A stretch of DNA of 22,727 bases. Source: UMGS1649 sp045651205. GTDB taxonomy: Bacteria > Bacillota > Clostridia > TANB77 > CAG-465. Where the stretch lies: contig JAZRSA010000034.1 of the NCBI GenBank assembly GCA_045651205.1, positions 1 through 22,727 of the forward strand, given 5' to 3'. A program made the position numbers and the translations under genes. Positions 14,845 to 22,557 of the stretch are shown here, piece after piece; the stretch's first letter is position 1, and each line of letters opens with the position of its first letter. A model generated the notes under the pieces. That model did not search any database. It had not been told where the DNA came from and was given only the letters and a program-made list of their open reading frames with translations.

Positions 14845-15008
14845 AATTTGCAAATTAGGCAACAGCAATTGATAAAACCCTTATGTAAAGGTGGGTATCT
14901 GTCTCAACGTTTAGGATTCTCTAATATATAAGAGCATTCAACACCGGTTGATGAATTCCTGATTCCCTATCAAATTCTTGTAGATTTTCAAATGTTCTGT
15001 TACCTCTA
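14816..15008 (-). ncRNA. Candidate structured non-coding RNA, about 190 nt (6S-like?)
   Basis: No ORF of use lies here on either strand. On the reverse strand there is a good promoter (15014-15042), then about 190 bases, then the terminator hairpin at 14816-14843. The ends pair: AGGTAACAG (14997-15005) with CTGTTGCCT (14857-14865), 9 bp with one wobble. Inside are TTGATA/TATCAA pairing, a CCTT-TACAT-AAGG hairpin, and a GTTG/CAAC hairpin around CCGG at 14944-14947. A closing stem, large asymmetric internal loop and apical hairpins of this size fit Firmicutes 6S RNA, but I could not match a conserved primary sequence, so the class remains open. Confidence 0.5.
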
Positions 15009-15013
15009 CCGTT

Positions 15014-15042
15014 ATTCTATCATTAAGAAAAATGTTTGTAAA
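15014..15042 (-). promoter_or_regulatory. Promoter of the reverse-strand ncRNA
   Basis: On the reverse strand: TTTACA (15037-15042), 17 bp, TAGAAT (15014-15019) with a TGA extension. Confidence 0.6.
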
Positions 15043-15112
15043 TAGAAATTTTGAAAAAAATAGTGGTAATATTTTCAAGTAATAAAATAATATAAAAAAT
15101 AGAAAAATCTTG

Positions 15113-15141
15113 TTGACAATTCTAAAAACCTGTGTTAATAT
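15113..15141 (+). promoter_or_regulatory. tRNA-Leu promoter
   Basis: TTGACA (15113-15118), 17 bp, TAATAT (15136-15141), with TG one base before the -10. The tRNA begins 12 bp later. Confidence 0.8.
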
Positions 15142-15153
15142 ATATACATGCCC

Positions 15154-15238
15154 GCGAGTATGGCGGAATTGGCAGACGCGCCAGACTTAGAATCTGGTAC
15201 CAACAGGTGTGTAGGTTCAAGTCCTATTACTCGCACCA
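15154..15238 (+). tRNA. tRNA-Leu (anticodon UAG)
   Basis: An 85-nt class II tRNA. The 7-bp acceptor stem is GCGAGTA/TACTCGC, followed by A and an encoded CCA. The anticodon arm is CCAGA, loop CTTAGAA, TCTGG, giving anticodon TAG. The long variable arm of a leucine tRNA follows, then the T arm with loop TTCAAGT. It is a single tRNA with its own promoter and terminator. Confidence 0.97.
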
Positions 15239-15240
15239 AA

Positions 15241-15266
15241 GAGCTACTTTAGTAGTTCTTTTTTTT
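15241..15266 (+). terminator. tRNA-Leu terminator
   Basis: GAGCTAC (15241-15247) pairs with GTAGTTC (15252-15258) and is followed by a run of eight T. Confidence 0.88.
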
Positions 15267-15274
15267 ATGCCTTT

Positions 15275-15303
15275 TTTAGAAAACCTATACAAAAAGATAT
15301 CAT
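15275..15303 (+). promoter_or_regulatory. Candidate promoter of the serpin-like gene
   Basis: TTTAGA (15275-15280), 17 bp, TATCAT (15298-15303). Both hexamers deviate from consensus. Confidence 0.4.
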
Positions 15304-15337
15304 ATGTGATAGTATATGTTTATATAAGAGGTGTGAT

Positions 15338-16450
15338 ATGGAAATAAGAAAGAAAATAATTATAGTTGCAGCTATAATAATAGCAGTAGCAACGGTTGCA
15401 ATAGTTTGTTTTAATCAATTGGAATTTGCAGCTAGAGCTAAAACACAACTAACAAAAACAAATGGTACAACAGTGGTGCCTACAATGTTAGATGAATTAA
15501 CTACAGATAGTACATGGTGTGGAACTTTTCAATTAGTATGGAATGATATGAAAAATGAAGTGGCTAAAAGAGATATCGTTTTTACACCACAAGAGATTAT
15601 GGCAGATAATTTAAACAAAGAAACTTTTACTGAAGCGATGTTATCTGACGAATATTATTATAAAGTTTATGGATTTAAGACTTTAGAATTAAAAGAAGAA
15701 ATAGAAAAAGGAATTAAAGAAAAATTTAATCAAACAAGCGATATATTAGATAAATTTGATTGGTCAGAGGATGCATTAAATGATCCAAATAATCCAGAGG
15801 TAAATAGATATTTCTTCTATACAATGCTATATAGGGAATTTGAATTTGAAAAAGAGTTTGACAAACTTTCAGACGGAAAATTCGGGGAATATACTGGAAT
15901 AAAATATTTTGGAATAGATAAAAATACAAAGGACAAAGTTGGAAATCAAATAGATGTACTATATTATAATTCAAAAGACGACTTTGCTGTAATATTAAAT
16001 ACAAAATCTAATGATGAAGTAATATTTGTAAAGAATCCACAGGGAACAACATTTAACGAAATATATGAAGATATGTTGAAGGAAAGTAAAGAATATAAAG
16101 GAAGCAAATACTTCGAAGATATAGATGAATTTAAAGCGCCTATGTTAGAATATAATGAAGAAAGAGAATATACAGAATTACAAGATAAATTATTCCCAAC
16201 TGAATTTGGCGAGGGTATAATTATTAAAAGTTTACAAACAATTAAATTTGAACTTAACGAAAAGGGTGGAAAAATTAAAAGTGAAGCTGGAATAGATATG
16301 CAAGATATGGCAACAGCAGTAATAATAGACAAGAAACCAACTCCTAGATATTTCTATGTAGATGATACATTTGCAATATTCTTAAGAGAAAAAGGTAGAC
16401 CAATGCCATACTTTGCAGGTAGAGTTGAAGATATAACTAAATATCAATAA
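15338..16450 (+). CDS. Membrane-anchored serpin-like protein
   Basis: A 370-residue protein with an N-terminal membrane anchor (residues 6-25); the rest is outside the cell. The last 66 residues look like the serpin C-terminus. ELNEKGGKIKSEAGI and DMATAVIID fit the strand and hinge before the reactive loop, and RYFYVDDTFAIFLREKG and MPYFAGRVEDI fit the final strands (compare FVADRPFLFFIR and FMGRV of serpins). The middle (VLYYNSKDDFAVILNTKSNDEV) also fits a serpin sheet. The N-terminal half is divergent and I do not see the classic serpin box. If correct, it is a surface protease inhibitor, or a non-inhibitory relative. Low alanine content in the loop argues for caution. SD GAGGTG. Confidence 0.5.
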   Translation: MEIRKKIIIVAAIIIAVATVAIVCFNQLEFAARAKTQLTKTNGTTVVPTMLDELTTDSTWCGTFQLVWNDMKNEVAKRDIVFTPQEIMADNLNKETFTEAMLSDEYYYKVYGFKTLELKEEIEKGIKEKFNQTSDILDKFDWSEDALNDPNNPEVNRYFFYTMLYREFEFEKEFDKLSDGKFGEYTGIKYFGIDKNTKDKVGNQIDVLYYNSKDDFAVILNTKSNDEVIFVKNPQGTTFNEIYEDMLKESKEYKGSKYFEDIDEFKAPMLEYNEEREYTELQDKLFPTEFGEGIIIKSLQTIKFELNEKGGKIKSEAGIDMQDMATAVIIDKKPTPRYFYVDDTFAIFLREKGRPMPYFAGRVEDITKYQ

Positions 16451-16484
16451 TATATATAAGAAAAGTAAATATTAATAAAAGCAC

Positions 16485-16513
16485 AATAACCGGTTACTAT
16501 GTAACCGGTTATT
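16485..16513. terminator. Bidirectional terminator
   Basis: A perfect 13-bp stem, AATAACCGGTTAC (16485-16497) with GTAACCGGTTATT (16501-16513), loop TAT, between convergent genes. The tails are only moderately T-rich. Confidence 0.75.
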
Positions 16514-16519
16514 ATAGTC

Positions 16520-16780
16520 TTAATGAATAATTAGATTAACTATTAAATTAGTTAACCAAAATGCTATTAGTGACGACCGAATAATGCTTTCTTTTTTGTC
16601 CTTACAAATTATGCTACAAACAAGCCCGATTAATACTAATATGCTAATTAATGAACACATAAAGATATGTGATACATAATTAAATGATGCTATTTGTAAA
16701 AATAATGTTACGAACATTATAATATAAGCAAATCCAGTCGTGGCATTACCAACTATTTCTACTTTTCTAGGATCAATCAT
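16520..16780 (-). CDS. Small membrane protein, uncharacterised
   Basis: 86 residues from the ATG at 16780, which has SD GGAGGG (16785-16790) in place. Three hydrophobic segments (about residues 16-30, 36-56 and 68-84) are separated by a charged loop CKDKKES. Not recognised. It has its own promoter with a leader of about 60 bases, and ends at the shared terminator. Confidence 0.7.
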   Translation of the reverse strand: MIDPRKVEIVGNATTGFAYIIMFVTLFLQIASFNYVSHIFMCSLISILVLIGLVCSIICKDKKESIIRSSLIAFWLTNLIVNLIIH

Positions 16781-16845
16781 ACCACCCTCCAAGTTTAAAT
16801 ATTCCTATTGCTTTTAAGCTTTAGGTAAAATAAGACTGTGCAAGC

Positions 16846-16874
16846 ATTATATCATAATTTAAATTAAAACTCAA
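16846..16874 (-). promoter_or_regulatory. Promoter of the small membrane protein gene
   Basis: On the reverse strand: TTGAGT (16869-16874), 17 bp, TATAAT (16846-16851) with a TGA extension. Confidence 0.65.
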
Positions 16875-16944
16875 TTTGAATAATTGTGTTTTTTATATAA
16901 ACAAATGGAAGTTCCTATCATATAGTATATGGGAGGTAATGTAT

Positions 16945-17865
16945 ATGGAAACAGATTATTGCTTTGGAAATCATTGCTTTAATTATTATGGAGATATAGG
17001 AATAAAATACACAAAATACAATATATTAGCACCAGAACAAGAGCAAAATAAACAGCCAGGATTAGAATATTTAATGACGCCTAAACCGATTTTTGATAAT
17101 CCTAATTATATTGGAAGTGGGAAGTTAATAAATAAAGTAGCTATAATTACAGGAGGAGATAGCGGACTTGGAAGAGCTGCTGCTGTTGCTTTTGTTAAGG
17201 AAGGTGCAAAAGTAGTAATTCCATATTACGATGAACATGTTGATGCGGAAGCAACAAAAAATTACATAGAAAGAATGGGAGGAGAATGTTTAATTCTTTC
17301 AGGAGATATTATGGATAAAGAATTCTCTAAAAAGATAGTAGAAGAAACATTAAATAGATTTGGAAGAATAGACGTATTAGTAAATAACGCAGGTGTACAA
17401 TATCAGCAAGATGATTTAACTTGTATATCTGATGAACAATTTGATAAAACGTTGAAGGTAAATGTATATGGAATGTTTTATTTAACTAAAGAGGTATTAC
17501 CGCATTTAAGGAGTGGAGCAAGTATAATAAATATAAGTTCAGTAACAGCATTTTATGGCGAACCTCAGCTTATAGACTATGTTACTTCAAAAGCTGCAAT
17601 GATAGGTTTTACAAGATCTTTAGCTAGAAGTTTAGCATTAAAAAATATACGTGTTAATGCAATAGCACCAGGATATTTTTGGACGCCACTTCAACCTGCT
17701 TGTTGGGTAAAAGAAAGAATACCATCACTTGGAGCAGATGCTGCGATGGCAAGAATGGCAATGCCATATGAACTTGCGCCAACATTTGTATTTTTAGCAT
17801 CAGATGATTCAAGTTATGTAACAGGTCAAGTAATTCATAATAACGGTGGCCAGGTAATGGGATAG
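16945..17865 (+). CDS. SDR family NAD(P)-dependent oxidoreductase (YdaD/GSP39-like)
   Basis: A 306-residue short-chain dehydrogenase. I chose the ATG at 16945, 8 bases after GGGAGG (16931-16936); the longer frame from 16876 has no SD. Rossmann motif TGGDSGLG (69-76), NNAG (147-150), catalytic Ser199 in NISSV, Tyr212 and Lys216 in YVTSK, and the closing YVTGQVIHNNGG. The lead-in QPGLEYLMTPKPIFDNPNY and GSGKLINKVA match the general-stress SDR group (Bacillus YdaD, YhdF, YhxD), which carries this extra N-terminal segment. The first 30 residues (Cys-rich, ETDYCFGNHCFNYYG) are not typical. Substrate unknown. No clear promoter was found upstream. Confidence 0.92.
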   Translation: METDYCFGNHCFNYYGDIGIKYTKYNILAPEQEQNKQPGLEYLMTPKPIFDNPNYIGSGKLINKVAIITGGDSGLGRAAAVAFVKEGAKVVIPYYDEHVDAEATKNYIERMGGECLILSGDIMDKEFSKKIVEETLNRFGRIDVLVNNAGVQYQQDDLTCISDEQFDKTLKVNVYGMFYLTKEVLPHLRSGASIINISSVTAFYGEPQLIDYVTSKAAMIGFTRSLARSLALKNIRVNAIAPGYFWTPLQPACWVKERIPSLGADAAMARMAMPYELAPTFVFLASDDSSYVTGQVIHNNGGQVMG

Positions 17866-17867
17866 AA

Positions 17868-17900
17868 GAAAGGTTAGATATTTCTAACCTTTCTTTTCTG
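17868..17900. terminator. Bidirectional terminator overlapping the flippase stop codon
   Basis: An 11-bp perfect stem, GAAAGGTTAGA (17868-17878) with TCTAACCTTTC (17883-17893), then TTTTCT. The right arm contains the last codons and the stop of the reverse-strand flippase gene (17884). Confidence 0.8.
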
Positions 17901-19350
17901 TGTAAGTAAATAAAATTGTAACATATGCTAAAATTGACAAAGTTAATTTTAATATTAATGGTACAGTTAAATTTGATGTAATTAATAGTATAAGAAATAT
18001 ACAAGATGTAGGAAGGATAAACCACTCAAAATATTTGAATTTTACATTAGTAGTTTTAAATAGTGTTATAACGCTTATTGTATAATTAAGTAACTCGCTA
18101 ATATACATGACAAGGATATATCCAATAGCACCAAAATTAGGCAGTAAGAGGTATATAAAGGAGATAGAGATTATCATATCAAATATGTTGCAAATCATAA
18201 CACTTACTTGTTTGCCTAAACCTTTTAGTATGTTATCTATAACGTTGTCTAAATAAATTAAAGGTATTAAAGGTGCTAAGAGTTTAATATAATGTCCAGC
18301 GGAGAATTGGTTGTATATTACATTACCAATCTCACTGCCATAACACATCAGTATTCCTGTTAGTCCTATGGAAAAATATAATGTAACTTTAAATAGTTTG
18401 TGGATATCTCTAGTCATCTCACTTTTCTCATCATTTACGCTATATCTAGAAAATTCGGGTACTAGAAGTGAACTAAAAGAATATACAATTACACTACCAA
18501 ACATTATTATTGGCATGGCCATTCCAGTTATTATTCCATAGTTTTGTAATGCTAATTCGTAAGACATACCAGTAAGCTTTAATCTTAATGGAATTAAGAT
18601 GTGTTTTATGCTGTTTAATCCAGCACGTATGTATGAAGTTATTGCAATAGGTATAGCGATTTTAAGCATTCTTAAATGTATCTTTTTAGGTTTAGTTAGA
18701 TTAACATTAGTTAAATATTTAGATTCTTTTAGGTATACTAAATAGTGAAAAACAAGTGACGCTATTTCTGAAATAGTAGTACCAAATACCAAACAAAGTA
18801 TAGCTGAGTTTATATCTTTAGCAAAAATATTTAGACTAACAAATACAGCTATAATTCTAACAAACTGCGTAGCTATTTGATTTATAGATGAACTTAGTAC
18901 ATTTCTTTTGGCAAGAAAGTAACTAGATAAAGATAAGCTTAAAGCAATGAATGGCAGGGATAAAGCAAGTATATATATTACTATATTTGTTACTTTATTA
19001 AATAATATTTCTTTTGTTATATATGGTGCGAAAAGAGATAATACAATAAAACTTAAGGTGCCTGTAATAAAGCTAAAGAAGATAGAAGACTTAAGTATAT
19101 ATTTAGTATCGGTGTTAGAATCTTTTTCTAATTCTTCGGATATAACTTTAGTGGTTGAAAGATTAATGCCAGAACTTGCTAATGTTATTCCAAAGAAGTA
19201 TATAGATGAAATAAGACCAAATACGCCTAAAGTTTCTGAACCAATTTTATTTGCAATATATATATCAAAAAGTGAGCATATTATTTTTGTTATTAATGAA
19301 GTGAAAATTAATATCATACTGTTTACTAAAAATGTTTGAGATTTTTTCAA
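17884..19350 (-). CDS. SpoVB/MATE-type oligosaccharide flippase
   Basis: A 488-residue polytopic membrane protein of the MOP superfamily, with about 12-14 hydrophobic helices. Characteristic parts are the opening KKSQTFLVNSMILIFTSLITKI, then IGSETLGVFGLISSIYFFG, the central loop KILIPLRLKLTG-like stretch (here KHILIPLRLKL), YGIITGMAMPIIMFG and SSLLVPEFSRYS. These are typical of the SpoVB/YtgP branch, which flips lipid-linked glycans for cortex or envelope synthesis. It starts with TTG at 19350, 7 bases after AGGTG, in a normal spacing. Single gene; which glycan it carries is not clear, and sporulation is not shown by the window. Confidence 0.88.
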   Translation of the reverse strand: MKKSQTFLVNSMILIFTSLITKIICSLFDIYIANKIGSETLGVFGLISSIYFFGITLASSGINLSTTKVISEELEKDSNTDTKYILKSSIFFSFITGTLSFIVLSLFAPYITKEILFNKVTNIVIYILALSLPFIALSLSLSSYFLAKRNVLSSSINQIATQFVRIIAVFVSLNIFAKDINSAILCLVFGTTISEIASLVFHYLVYLKESKYLTNVNLTKPKKIHLRMLKIAIPIAITSYIRAGLNSIKHILIPLRLKLTGMSYELALQNYGIITGMAMPIIMFGSVIVYSFSSLLVPEFSRYSVNDEKSEMTRDIHKLFKVTLYFSIGLTGILMCYGSEIGNVIYNQFSAGHYIKLLAPLIPLIYLDNVIDNILKGLGKQVSVMICNIFDMIISISFIYLLLPNFGAIGYILVMYISELLNYTISVITLFKTTNVKFKYFEWFILPTSCIFLILLITSNLTVPLILKLTLSILAYVTILFTYTEKKG

Positions 19351-19406
19351 GTTAATTCACCTAAAACAATATATGAAAATATAGTAATTGGTATGCTTTA
19401 ATTTGC

Positions 19407-19435
19407 TTGCAAAAATAAAGGCAATATAGTATAAT
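19407..19435 (+). promoter_or_regulatory. pnp promoter
   Basis: TTGCAA (19407-19412), 17 bp, TATAAT (19430-19435). This gives a leader of about 97 bases. Confidence 0.75.
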
Positions 19436-19460
19436 ATTTTCAGCTTTTAGGGTAGGGTGT

Positions 19461-19507
19461 AGTAATAATTTGTGAGGCCTTAGAGTCAGGCTTTAGAAAT
19501 TATTACT
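19461..19507 (+). promoter_or_regulatory. Long hairpin in the pnp 5' leader
   Basis: AGTAATAATTT (19461-19471) pairs perfectly with AAATTATTACT (19497-19507). After one G-G mismatch, 19473-19480 pairs with 19488-19495 around a 7-base loop. The near-continuous 19-bp duplex ends 17 bases before the SD GAAGGAGG. No T-tract follows directly, so it is not a terminator. In Escherichia coli a pnp leader stem is the RNase III target for PNPase autoregulation; a similar role here is an inference. Confidence 0.7.
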
Positions 19508-19538
19508 TCCCCTTAAAAAGCAGAAGGAGGAACATTTT

Positions 19539-21635
19539 ATGTTTAGAAAATTTGAAACTGAGTTTGCTGGACGTCCACTTGTTATTGAAACAGGTAAAAT
19601 GGCAGGACTAGCAAACGGGTCATGTCTAGTAAGATATGGCGACACTTGCGTATTAGTTAACGCTACAATGTCTAAAGATGCAAGGGATGGAATAGACTTC
19701 CTACCACTTTCTGTAGACTATGAAGAAAGACTATATGCAGTAGGTAAAATACCAGGTGGTTTTGTTAAAAGAGAAGGAAAACCAACAGACAAAGCTATCC
19801 TTGTATCAAGAGTAATCGATAGACCAATGAGACCATTATTCCCTAAGGATTACAGAAATGATACAGCAATCAACGCAGTAACAATGTGTATGGATCCAGA
19901 TGTATTACCAGAAGTTCCAGCAATGTTAGGTGCTTCAATTGCATTAAACATTTCAGACATACCTTTTGATAGAGTAGTTGGTGCAGCTAAAGTAGGTTTA
20001 GTTGATGGAAAATTAATTGTTAACCCAGGTCTTAAAGACAGAGAAAAATCTGACCTAGATTTAACAGTAGCAGCGACAGCTGAAAAAGTATGTATGATTG
20101 AAGCTGGTGCTAACGAAGTTCCAGATGATGTTATGTTAGAAGCTATAAAATTAGCTCATACAGAAATCAAAAAAGTTGTAGAATTTATCGAAGGAATCAA
20201 AAAAGAAATTGGTAAACCAAAAGCTTCTTACAAATCTTTTGAAATATCTGCAGATATGTTTAATGAATTAAAAGAAAACTTTGGAACTAAAGTATATGAT
20301 GCATTACAAACTACAGATAAAACTGTAAGAGATGCAAACATGGAAAAAGTAAACGAAGAAATTAAAGCATACTATGTAGAAAAATACGGTGAAGAAGCAT
20401 ATGCAGCTGCTAAAGCAGATATAGCTGAAGTTGTTTACAGATTAGAAAAGAAAACAGTTCGTAGTATGATAATTGATGAAGGTAAACGTCCAGATGGTAG
20501 AGCATTTGATGAAATAAGACCTTTATCTGCAGAAGTAGATATACTTCCAAGAACACATGGTAGTGCATTATTCTCAAGAGGTCAAACACAAGTATTATCT
20601 ATAGTAACACTTGGACCTAAATCTGATGAACAAACATTAGATGGACTTGACGAAGAAGAAACTAAGAGATATATCCACCATTATAACTTCCCACCATACA
20701 GTGTTGGTGAAGCAAGACCAGTTCGTTCTCCAGGTAGAAGAGAAATTGGTCACGGAGCATTAGCTGAAAGAGCATTAGAACCAGTTATACCTTCAGTAGA
20801 AGAATTCCCTTATGCAATAAGAGTTGTATCTGAAGTGTTAAGTTCAAATGGTTCAACATCTCAAGGAAGTATTTGTGGTTCAACAATGGCACTTATGGCT
20901 GCTGGTGTACCAATTAAAGCTCCAGTTGCTGGTATATCTACAGGATTATTCACTAAAGAAGATTCTGAAGATTATATAATGGTAACAGATATACAAGGTA
21001 TTGAAGACTTCTTTGGAGACATGGACTTCAAAGTTGGTGGTACTAAAAAAGGTATTACAGCAATACAAGTAGATATTAAAGTAGACGGATTATCTTATGA
21101 AATAATAGCTGAAGCATTTGCTAAAACAAGAGTTGCTAGAGATCACATATTAGATGATGTAATGTTAAAAGCAATACCTGAAGCTAGAGCAGAAGTTTCA
21201 GAATATGCTCCTAAGATAAAAACAATAAAGATTAACCCAGACAAGATTAAAGATGTTATAGGTTCTGGTGGAAAGACTATAAACAAAATTATCGAAGATA
21301 CTGGTGTTAAGATTGACATTGAAGATGATGGTACAGTATTTGTATACGGTATGGATGCCGATATGATAATGAAAGCCTTAACTATTATCGTAGGTCTTAC
21401 TGAAGATGTAGAAAAAGATGCTGTATATATGGGTAAAGTTACAAAACTTATGCCTGCATTTGCAATAGTTGAAGTATTACCAGGTAAAGAGGGATTACTT
21501 CACATATCTCAAATATGCAAAGAAAGAGTAGAAAAAATTGAAGATAAACTTGCTTTAGGCCAAGAAATAATGGTTAAAGTTATTGAAGTGGATAAAGACC
21601 AAGGCAAATTCAAATTATCTGCTAAAGAAGTGTAA
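19539..21635 (+). CDS. pnp: Polynucleotide phosphorylase (PNPase)
   Basis: 3'-to-5' phosphorolytic exoribonuclease and core RNA degradation enzyme. The 698 residues show two RNase PH domains, the second with RREIGHGALAERAL, SNGSTSQGSICGSTMALMA and the catalytic FFGDMDFKVGGT (about 492-502). A KH domain has IGSGGKTI (574-581), and an S1 domain starts near residue 628 (GKVTKLMPAFAIVEVLPGK, EGLLHISQI). The length is normal, without the long acidic tail seen in some Firmicutes. SD GAAGGAGG. It is followed after 15 bases by the Asp23-domain gene, presumably in the same operon. Confidence 0.98.
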   Translation: MFRKFETEFAGRPLVIETGKMAGLANGSCLVRYGDTCVLVNATMSKDARDGIDFLPLSVDYEERLYAVGKIPGGFVKREGKPTDKAILVSRVIDRPMRPLFPKDYRNDTAINAVTMCMDPDVLPEVPAMLGASIALNISDIPFDRVVGAAKVGLVDGKLIVNPGLKDREKSDLDLTVAATAEKVCMIEAGANEVPDDVMLEAIKLAHTEIKKVVEFIEGIKKEIGKPKASYKSFEISADMFNELKENFGTKVYDALQTTDKTVRDANMEKVNEEIKAYYVEKYGEEAYAAAKADIAEVVYRLEKKTVRSMIIDEGKRPDGRAFDEIRPLSAEVDILPRTHGSALFSRGQTQVLSIVTLGPKSDEQTLDGLDEEETKRYIHHYNFPPYSVGEARPVRSPGRREIGHGALAERALEPVIPSVEEFPYAIRVVSEVLSSNGSTSQGSICGSTMALMAAGVPIKAPVAGISTGLFTKEDSEDYIMVTDIQGIEDFFGDMDFKVGGTKKGITAIQVDIKVDGLSYEIIAEAFAKTRVARDHILDDVMLKAIPEARAEVSEYAPKIKTIKINPDKIKDVIGSGGKTINKIIEDTGVKIDIEDDGTVFVYGMDADMIMKALTIIVGLTEDVEKDAVYMGKVTKLMPAFAIVEVLPGKEGLLHISQICKERVEKIEDKLALGQEIMVKVIEVDKDQGKFKLSAKEV

Positions 21636-21650
21636 AAGGAAAGTGAATTT

Positions 21651-22460
21651 ATGAAAGTTTATGCTTTTGTTGGAGTGAGTGGTTCTGGAAAGAGCCACCA
21701 TTCTCAAAATGTGGCTTATGAAAATGGTATAGATTATATAATAGACGATGCTTTGTTAATTAAAGGAACAAAGGTTGTTGCAGGTAAATCTGCAAAGACA
21801 GAGCCAACTAAAATAGGATCAGTTAAAGCTGCAATATTTACAGATGACAATAGAAGAAATGCAATGATAAGAGCACTTAAAGCTGAAAAACCAGAATCAA
21901 TTATGATACTTGGAACATCAGATGAAATGGTTGCTAAAATTGCAGAAAACTTAGGGCTTCCAGAAATAGAGAAGACAATATACATCGAAGATATATCTAC
22001 GCCTGAACAAATAGAACAAGCTAGAAAAATTAGAAGAGAACAAGGTAAACATGTTGTACCAGTTCCTACTTTTGAAATAAAAGAACAATTTTCTGGTTAT
22101 CTATTAGATCCACTAAAAATGTTTGAAAAACAAGATAAAGTGTATAGGGAAAAAAGTGTAATTAGACCTACATTTAGTTATCTTGGAAAGTTTACTATTT
22201 CAGACAAAGTATTAAAAGATATAATACAATATGAAGGAATAAAAGCTGAAGGAATAACTAAACTAGTTAAAATAGATGTAGATGAATACGAAGATGGTGT
22301 AAGAATAAAGTTGCATGTAAATATTAAGTTTGGATATAACATACCAAAGGTAACAAAGGAGCTACAAGCAATAATAGCAAGAGAACTAGATTATATGACT
22401 GGAATAAATATCTTAGCAATAGATATATTTGTTAAAGGTATAGATATAGATAAAAAATAA
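21651..22460 (+). CDS. P-loop NTPase fused to an Asp23/Gls24-like domain
   Basis: A 269-residue protein. Residues 1-125 look like a small-kinase P-loop fold with Walker A GVSGSGKS (8-15), then IDYIIDDALLIKG (possible Walker B) and a sensor-like ESIMILGTSDEM. Residues about 183-264 (ISDKVLKDIIQYEGIKAEGI, VRIKLHVNIKFGYNIPKV, LDYMTGINILAIDIFVKGI) fit the Asp23/Gls24 (DUF322) pattern of cell-envelope stress proteins. The Asp23 half usually occurs alone; here an ATPase is joined to it. It follows pnp closely and ends at a strong terminator. I infer a nucleotide-controlled scaffold or envelope factor; substrate unknown. Confidence 0.8.
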   Translation: MKVYAFVGVSGSGKSHHSQNVAYENGIDYIIDDALLIKGTKVVAGKSAKTEPTKIGSVKAAIFTDDNRRNAMIRALKAEKPESIMILGTSDEMVAKIAENLGLPEIEKTIYIEDISTPEQIEQARKIRREQGKHVVPVPTFEIKEQFSGYLLDPLKMFEKQDKVYREKSVIRPTFSYLGKFTISDKVLKDIIQYEGIKAEGITKLVKIDVDEYEDGVRIKLHVNIKFGYNIPKVTKELQAIIARELDYMTGINILAIDIFVKGIDIDKK

Positions 22461-22470
22461 TAAAAGATAA

Positions 22471-22501
22471 AACAGTAATACAAAAAGTATTGCTGTTTTT
22501 T
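22471..22501 (+). terminator. Terminator of the pnp operon
   Basis: AACAGTAATAC (22471-22481) pairs with GTATTGCTGTT (22487-22497), one G-U pair, loop of five A, then a T-tract. Confidence 0.88.
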
Positions 22502-22502
22502 A

Positions 22503-22531
22503 TTGCAAAAAATAAAAATATGTAATAAAAT
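22503..22531 (+). promoter_or_regulatory. Promoter of the terminal leader RNA
   Basis: TTGCAA (22503-22508), 17 bp, TAAAAT (22526-22531). It starts inside the tail of the preceding terminator; transcription would begin near 22538. Confidence 0.65.
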
Positions 22532-22557
22532 AAATACATAAAAGGGGTAAACGAAAG

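Noticed and set aside
15132..15347. A 71-codon ORF over the tRNA
   Set aside because: It reads through tRNA-Leu and its terminator; the RNA gene explains the sequence.
16876..16944. Longer N-terminus for the SDR gene
   Set aside because: The upstream ATG has no SD, while the ATG at 16945 has GGGAGG 8 bases before it.
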